From Clostridia bacterium (lineage in GTDB: Bacteria; Bacillota; Clostridia; Oscillospirales; Acutalibacteraceae), in assembly GCA_017398425.1 (NCBI GenBank), contig JAFQFZ010000052.1, positions 1-35,884 of the forward strand: a stretch of DNA of 35,884 bases, given 5' to 3'. Positions within the stretch are counted from its first letter, which is position 1, and every line of letters starts with the position of its first letter. The position numbers were made by a program, and so were the translations under genes. The notes below the pieces were generated by a model. The model saw only the letters and a program-made list of their open reading frames with translations. It searched no databases and was not told where the DNA came from. Shown here in pieces: positions 32,021-35,884 of the stretch.

Positions 32021-33070
32021 ATGTCCTTGTTTGCAGGGAAAACATTGCTCATTACAGGTGGAACGGGTTCGTTCGGCAACGCGGTGCTTAACCGCTTTCT
32101 GGCGACCGATATCGGCGAGATCCGCATTTTCTCGCGCGACGAGAAAAAGCAGGACGATATGCGTCACGAATTCCAGGCGAAGATGCCCGAGGTTGCGGAT
32201 AAGATCAAGTTTTACATCGGCGACGTGCGTGACCTCGCCTCGGTAAAAAACGCGATGCACGGTGTGGATTACATCTTCCATGCCGCCGCGCTGAAGCAGG
32301 TGCCGTCGTGTGAGTTCTTCCCCATTGAGGCGGTCAAGACCAACGTCATCGGCACTGAGAACGTGCTCACGGCGGCGATCGAGGCGGGTGTCAAGAGTGT
32401 GATCTGCCTCTCGACGGACAAGGCGGCGTATCCCGTCAACGCGATGGGCACGTCGAAAGCCATGATGGAAAAAGTCGTCGTGGCAAAATCGCGCACCGTC
32501 TCTGCCGACAAGACCTCCATCTGTTGCACGCGCTACGGCAACGTGATGTGCAGTCGCGGCTCGGTCATCCCGCTGTGGATCGAGCAGATCAAGGCGGGCA
32601 AGCCCATCACCATCACCGAGCCGTCGATGACGCGCTTCATCATGTCGCTCGACGAAGCGGTGGATCTGGTGCTGTTTGCGTTTGAAAACGGTGCCTCGGG
32701 CGACATCCTGGTGCAAAAGGCTCCCGCCTGCACCATCGAAACGCTCGCCAAAGCGGTGACGGAGCTGTTCGCTCCCGGTCATGAGATCAAGATCATCGGC
32801 ATCCGTCACGGCGAGAAGCTGTATGAGACGTTGCTCACCAACGAAGAGTGCGCCAACGCGACCGACATGGGCGATTTCTACCGTGTGCCCTGCGACAGCC
32901 GCGGACTCAACTACGATAAATATTTCAAAGACGGCGATGTGGAACGCAATCCGCTGTCCGAATTCAACTCCAACAACACCGCCCTGCTTGATGTGGAGGG
33001 CGTGAAAGAAAAGCTGCTGTCTCTCGCGTACATCCGCGAGGAGATCGCGGCATGGGAGGCATCCAAATGA
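32021..33070 (+). CDS. capE: UDP-GlcNAc 4,6-dehydratase/5-epimerase (CapE/FnlA type)
   Basis: A 349-residue extended short-chain dehydrogenase. CapE/FnlA removes water from UDP-GlcNAc and inverts C5 to give the 4-keto-L-sugar precursor of UDP-L-FucNAc in the cytoplasm. Visible are the NAD-binding TLLITGGTGSFGNAVLNRF, FSRDEKKQDDMRHEF, YIFHAAALKQVPSCEFFP and the active-site region STDKAAYPVNAMGTSK, where the usual Tyr-x3-Lys is Met-x3-Lys as known for CapE, followed by RYGNVMCSRGSVIPLW. The order with the next two genes, capE-capF-capG, is the standard UDP-L-FucNAc cassette. Its stop overlaps the capF start (ATGA). RBS AAAGAAGTGG, 30 bases after the flippase gene. Confidence 0.95.
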   Translation: MSLFAGKTLLITGGTGSFGNAVLNRFLATDIGEIRIFSRDEKKQDDMRHEFQAKMPEVADKIKFYIGDVRDLASVKNAMHGVDYIFHAAALKQVPSCEFFPIEAVKTNVIGTENVLTAAIEAGVKSVICLSTDKAAYPVNAMGTSKAMMEKVVVAKSRTVSADKTSICCTRYGNVMCSRGSVIPLWIEQIKAGKPITITEPSMTRFIMSLDEAVDLVLFAFENGASGDILVQKAPACTIETLAKAVTELFAPGHEIKIIGIRHGEKLYETLLTNEECANATDMGDFYRVPCDSRGLNYDKYFKDGDVERNPLSEFNSNNTALLDVEGVKEKLLSLAYIREEIAAWEASK

Positions 33071-34269
33071 AGATTTTGGTAACGGGTGCCAATGGTTTCG
33101 TCGGCAAGAATCTCGTCGCCGCGTTGCAGGCGGTGAAGGACGGCAAGGATAAGACGCGCGGTGTCACGATCGACGAGATCTTCACGTTTGATGTGGACAC
33201 CCCCATCGAGATGCTCGACACGTTCTGCAAAGAGGCGGATATCGTCTATCATTTGGCGGGTGTCAACCGCCCCGAAAATCCCGAAGAATTCATGAGCGGC
33301 AATTTCGGCTTTTCGTCGGTGTTGCTCGACACGCTCAAGAAGCACCGTAACACCTGCCCCGTGATGCTTTCGAGCTCCGTGCAGGCGACGCTCAGCGGTC
33401 GCTTCGGCGACAGCGCCTACGGACGTTCCAAGCGCGCAGGGGAGGATCTGCTGTTTGCGTATGCTAAGGAGACGGGAGCGGAGGTGTTTGTCTACCGCTT
33501 CCCGAATCTCTTCGGCAAATGGTGCCGTCCCAATTACAACAGCGCTGTGGCGACCTTCTGCCACAACATCGCCAACGACCTGCCCATTCAGGTCAACAAC
33601 GCCGCCACCGAGCTCGAGCTTCTCTATATCGACGATCTCGTCGACGAGATGTTCGATCTGCTCGTCGGCAAAGAGAATCGCTGTATCTACGAAGATACGC
33701 GCGCGGTGGAAGACCGCGACGGCGATTTTTGCTACGTTCCCATCGTGCATCAAGCGACACTCGGTGAGATCGTGGAGCTTCTCGAGTGCTTCAAGGCACA
33801 GCCGCAAACGCTCGTGATGCCTTCCATCCCGAACGGATCGTTCGCCAAGAAGCTCTACGCGACGTATCTGTCGTATCTCCCGAAAGAGAAGGTGTCCTTC
33901 CCGCTGAAAATGAACGTCGATGCGCGCGGCAGCTTCACCGAATTGCTTCGTACCATCGACTGCGGTCAGTTCAGCGTCAACGTCTCGAAGCCGGGCATCA
34001 CCAAGGGACAGCACTGGCATCACACCAAATGGGAGTTTTTCATTGTCGTCAGCGGCAAAGCGCTCATTCAGCAGCGCAAGATCGGCACCGACGAGGTGTG
34101 GGAATTCACCGTCAGCGGCGACAAGATCGAAGCGGTGCATATGCTTCCCGGCTACACCCACAACATCATCAACCTGTCCGACACCGAGGACCTGGTCACC
34201 CTGATGTGGGCGAACGAATCGTTTGATCCGTCCCACCCCGATACGTTTTTTGAACCCGTCACGCAATAA
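33067..34269 (+). CDS. capF: CapF/FnlB-type bifunctional epimerase-reductase for UDP-L-FucNAc
   Basis: A 400-residue two-domain enzyme. The N-terminal short-chain reductase domain (to about residue 280) has ILVTGANGFVGKNLVAAL, DIVYHLAGVNRPENPEEF, a Ser-Tyr-Lys set in SSSVQATL and SAYGRSKRAGEDL, and FRFPNLFGKW-like YRFPNLFGKWCRPNYNS. The C-terminal ~115 residues are a cupin with metal-binding histidines in GQHWHHTKWEFF and LPGYTHNI. In CapF the cupin epimerises C3 and the N-terminal domain reduces C4 with NADPH, giving UDP-L-6-deoxy-talose-NAc. Start ATG 33067 overlaps the capE stop and follows GGGAGGC; ATG 33052 upstream lies within capE and is less likely. Confidence 0.95.
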   Translation: MKILVTGANGFVGKNLVAALQAVKDGKDKTRGVTIDEIFTFDVDTPIEMLDTFCKEADIVYHLAGVNRPENPEEFMSGNFGFSSVLLDTLKKHRNTCPVMLSSSVQATLSGRFGDSAYGRSKRAGEDLLFAYAKETGAEVFVYRFPNLFGKWCRPNYNSAVATFCHNIANDLPIQVNNAATELELLYIDDLVDEMFDLLVGKENRCIYEDTRAVEDRDGDFCYVPIVHQATLGEIVELLECFKAQPQTLVMPSIPNGSFAKKLYATYLSYLPKEKVSFPLKMNVDARGSFTELLRTIDCGQFSVNVSKPGITKGQHWHHTKWEFFIVVSGKALIQQRKIGTDEVWEFTVSGDKIEAVHMLPGYTHNIINLSDTEDLVTLMWANESFDPSHPDTFFEPVTQ

Positions 34270-34286
34270 GGAAAGAAGGTCAAACT

Positions 34287-35474
34287 ATGGAGATCCGCAC
34301 CGATTACAGCGATGTGTCCTTTCAGGACAACGGCAAGCTGAAACTGCTTATCATCGTCGGCACGCGCCCGGAGATCATCCGCCTGGCGGAAGTCATCCGC
34401 AAATGCCGCCAATATTTTGACACCGTCCTTGCGCACACGGGACAAAACTACGATTACAATTTGAACGGCGTGTTCTTCAAGGATCTGAAGCTCGACGATC
34501 CGGAGGTGTATATGGACGCGGTGGGCGACGACCTCGGCGCAACGGTCGGCAACATCATCAACGCTTCCTACAAGCTGATGAATCAGCTGAAACCCGATGC
34601 GCTTCTGATCCTCGGCGACACCAACTCTTGCCTGTCGGCGATCGCCGCCAAGCGGCTGCACATCCCGATCTTCCATATGGAAGCGGGCAACCGCTGCAAG
34701 GATGAGTGCCTGCCCGAAGAGACCAACCGCCGCATCGTCGACATCATCTCCGATGTCAACCTGGCGTATTCCGAGCACGCCCGACGCTATCTCGCGGACT
34801 GCGGTCTTCCCAAGGAGCGCACCTATGTGACCGGCTCCCCGATGGCGGAAGTGCTTCACAAGAACCTCGCAGACATCGACGCGTCGGACATCCTGTCGCG
34901 CCTCGGTCTGCAAAAGAAGGGGTACATTCTCCTGTCGGCGCACCGCGAAGAAAACATCGACACCGAGAAAAACTTCCTCTCGCTGTTCACGGCGATCAAC
35001 CGCATCGCGGAGATCTACGATATGCCGATCCTCTACTCTTGCCATCCGCGCAGTAAAAAGCGCCTGGAGGAAAGCGGTTTTGAACTCGATCCGCGCGTGA
35101 TCCGTCACGATCCGCTCGGTTTCCATGATTACAATCACTTGCAGATGAATGCCTACTGCGTCATTTCCGACAGCGGCACGCTCCCCGAGGAAAGCAGTTT
35201 CTTCACCTCGATCGGTCGTCCGTTCCCGGCGGTGTGCATCCGCACCTCGACCGAACGCCCCGAAGCGCTCGACAAGGCGTGCTTCGTGCTGGCGGGCATC
35301 GATGAGAAGTCCTTGACTCAAGCGGTCGTCACCGCCATTGCAATGAACGACGAAGCGGACTACGGCATCCCCGTTCCCGATTACGTCGAGGAGCTGGTTT
35401 CGACGAAGGTCGTCAAGATCATCCAAAGCTACACCGGCATCGTCAACAAAATGGTCTGGCGCAAAGACAACTGA
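34287..35474 (+). CDS. capG: UDP-GlcNAc 2-epimerase family enzyme (CapG/FnlC type)
   Basis: A 395-residue GT-B-fold epimerase. CapG/FnlC inverts C2 of UDP-L-6-deoxy-talose-NAc to give UDP-N-acetyl-L-fucosamine. Motifs are LLIIVGTRPEIIRLAEVI, LAHTGQNYD, ALLILGDTNSCLSAIAAKRL, IPIFHMEAGNRCKDECLPEE, NRRIVDIISDVNLAYSEHAR, VTGSPMAEVL, LLSAHREENID and SDSGTLPEESSFF, which hold the conserved His, Asp and Glu residues of the WecB family. WecB itself (making UDP-ManNAc) is the alternative, but the position directly behind capE and capF decides for CapG. It is the last gene of the locus in the window and is followed by a strong terminator. Confidence 0.94.
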   Translation: MEIRTDYSDVSFQDNGKLKLLIIVGTRPEIIRLAEVIRKCRQYFDTVLAHTGQNYDYNLNGVFFKDLKLDDPEVYMDAVGDDLGATVGNIINASYKLMNQLKPDALLILGDTNSCLSAIAAKRLHIPIFHMEAGNRCKDECLPEETNRRIVDIISDVNLAYSEHARRYLADCGLPKERTYVTGSPMAEVLHKNLADIDASDILSRLGLQKKGYILLSAHREENIDTEKNFLSLFTAINRIAEIYDMPILYSCHPRSKKRLEESGFELDPRVIRHDPLGFHDYNHLQMNAYCVISDSGTLPEESSFFTSIGRPFPAVCIRTSTERPEALDKACFVLAGIDEKSLTQAVVTAIAMNDEADYGIPVPDYVEELVSTKVVKIIQSYTGIVNKMVWRKDN

Positions 35475-35484
35475 CAACGTATAA

Positions 35485-35520
35485 GAAAAAGCCTCAAACC
35501 CAACGGTTTGAGGCTTTTTT
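35485..35520 (+). terminator. Rho-independent terminator of the capEFG run
   Basis: AAAAAGCCTCAAACC (35486-35500) pairs with GGTTTGAGGCTTTTT (35505-35519), loop CAAC, ending in six T. The A run on the left makes it usable from the minus strand as well. Confidence 0.95.
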
Positions 35521-35660
35521 GAGTGGATGTAGGGGACGGGTCTCCCGTCCCGCCGATGAAACGGCGGCGGTCTTGCGGCACAGCCCTCCGCGCTCACTGT
35601 ATCGTCCGCAGGACGCGCTCGCTGCTCGGTTCTTTCGATCCCGGAGCGGTATAGCAGAAT
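35521..35660. repeat. GC-rich intergenic stretch, repeat-like
   Basis: This stretch between the terminator and the edge gene shows no credible reading frame. It contains a tight dyad GGGACGGG-TCT-CCCGTCCC (35533-35551) and further GC-rich segments. From memory, 'TGTAGGGGACGGGTCTCCCGTCCCG'-like segments are dispersed intergenic repeats in Oscillospirales; copy number in this genome is unknown. Confidence 0.45.
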
Positions 35661-35686
35661 CAAGGTAAAAGTAAGCAAAAGTAGCA

Positions 35687-35884
35687 TTACAGACACTTGA
35701 AATACGAATCACCGTATATATCACAGAAAGATGTGATTTCAAGCAAAAAAGAATCGTATGTTCTCTTGCCAAGATAGATCTCCGGCATATTGTGTATAGC
35801 GTCAGCAAAATCATACATTTTCTTCTTGTTGTTCTCGGCAGCGATTTCAAAAAGCGTTTTTATACAATACACAAGAATGGGACA
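35687..35884 (-). CDS. Hypothetical protein, C-terminal fragment (5' end beyond window)
   Basis: The last 65 codons of a minus-strand gene that is open to the window edge (the frame continues upstream of the GTG at 35872 as CPIL). The fragment contains YCIKTLFEIAAENNKKK, MYDFADAIHNMPEIYLGKRT and YDSFLLEITSFCDIYGDSYF. The DFADAIHNMPE segment reads like a genuine soluble protein and recalls small proteins of unknown function I have seen in Clostridia, but I cannot name the family. Composition is AT-rich compared with the polysaccharide genes. The gene points towards the terminator at 35485, which could serve it too. The true start and length are outside the window. Confidence 0.6.
   Translation of the reverse strand, partial: CPILVYCIKTLFEIAAENNKKKMYDFADAIHNMPEIYLGKRTYDSFLLEITSFCDIYGDSYFKCL

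Noticed and set aside
35494..35850. 118-codon minus-strand frame across the right intergenic region
   Set aside because: It runs through the terminator and the repeat-like stretch, is rich in R and S without domain features, and overlaps the more protein-like frame ending at 35687.

Overview
The window looks like a piece of a spore-forming, fairly GC-rich member of the Clostridia, most likely an Oscillospirales/Ruminococcaceae relative. The pointers are a pro-sigma-K type sporulation sigma factor, TlyA, LUD and ECF-sigma families typical of that group, AAGGAG ribosome binding sites in front of almost every gene, dockerin and cohesin-like modules, and near-consensus TTGACA/TATAAT promoters with 17-bp spacers. 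This assignment is inferred from protein families and layout, not from a database search. I see no tRNA, rRNA, CRISPR array, transposase or phage gene.

Positions 1-8195 hold housekeeping and small surface genes: the 3' part of tuf with its terminator; an exported lipoprotein; a secreted CHAP-like protein with a C-terminal dockerin; tlyA on the minus strand, divergent from a six-helix membrane protein; an XRE repressor whose promoter carries a perfect 14-bp palindrome, divergent from a histidine phosphatase; and an rpiB - LUD protein - CNNM/CorC-type membrane protein run. Positions 8196-12212 hold an intergenic repeat, an ECF-like sigma factor translationally coupled to a membrane-anchored partner, and four exported proteins of unknown role, two of them paralogous matrixin-like zinc metalloproteases in visibly AT-richer DNA.

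Positions 12218-17649 are core genes again: sigK on the minus strand, rpsB-tsf with a structured leader, prfB without the usual programmed frameshift, an aldo/keto reductase, and mscL with a C-terminal zinc ribbon.

Positions 17701-35520 form a surface polysaccharide locus. A promoter at 17701 leads into a WbuB-like glycosyltransferase, two more GT4-type transferases, a Wzy/O-antigen-ligase-like polymerase, a GT2 transferase, a LicD-family phosphotransferase and a small anchored protein. Next comes a 1783-residue secreted protein with an NAGPA-type phosphodiester glycosidase domain, Ig-like and carbohydrate-binding-like modules, five near-identical 77-residue aromatic repeats and a C-terminal cohesin-like domain. 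After an intergenic stretch of three hairpins follow a Wzx-type flippase and the capE-capF-capG (fnlA-fnlB-fnlC) trio that makes UDP-N-acetyl-L-fucosamine. The first transferase resembles the L-FucNAc transferase WbuB, so the two ends of the locus make biochemical sense together. The locus has no visible initiating phosphosugar transferase, chain-length regulator or export kinase, which must lie outside the window or be replaced.

The most unusual proposal is that LicD, the phosphodiester glycosidase domain and the aromatic repeats form one glycan-modifying and glycan-binding system, with a possible cohesin-dockerin link to the CHAP-dockerin protein near the left edge. The right edge carries an intergenic repeat-like stretch and the 3' end of an unrecognised minus-strand gene.
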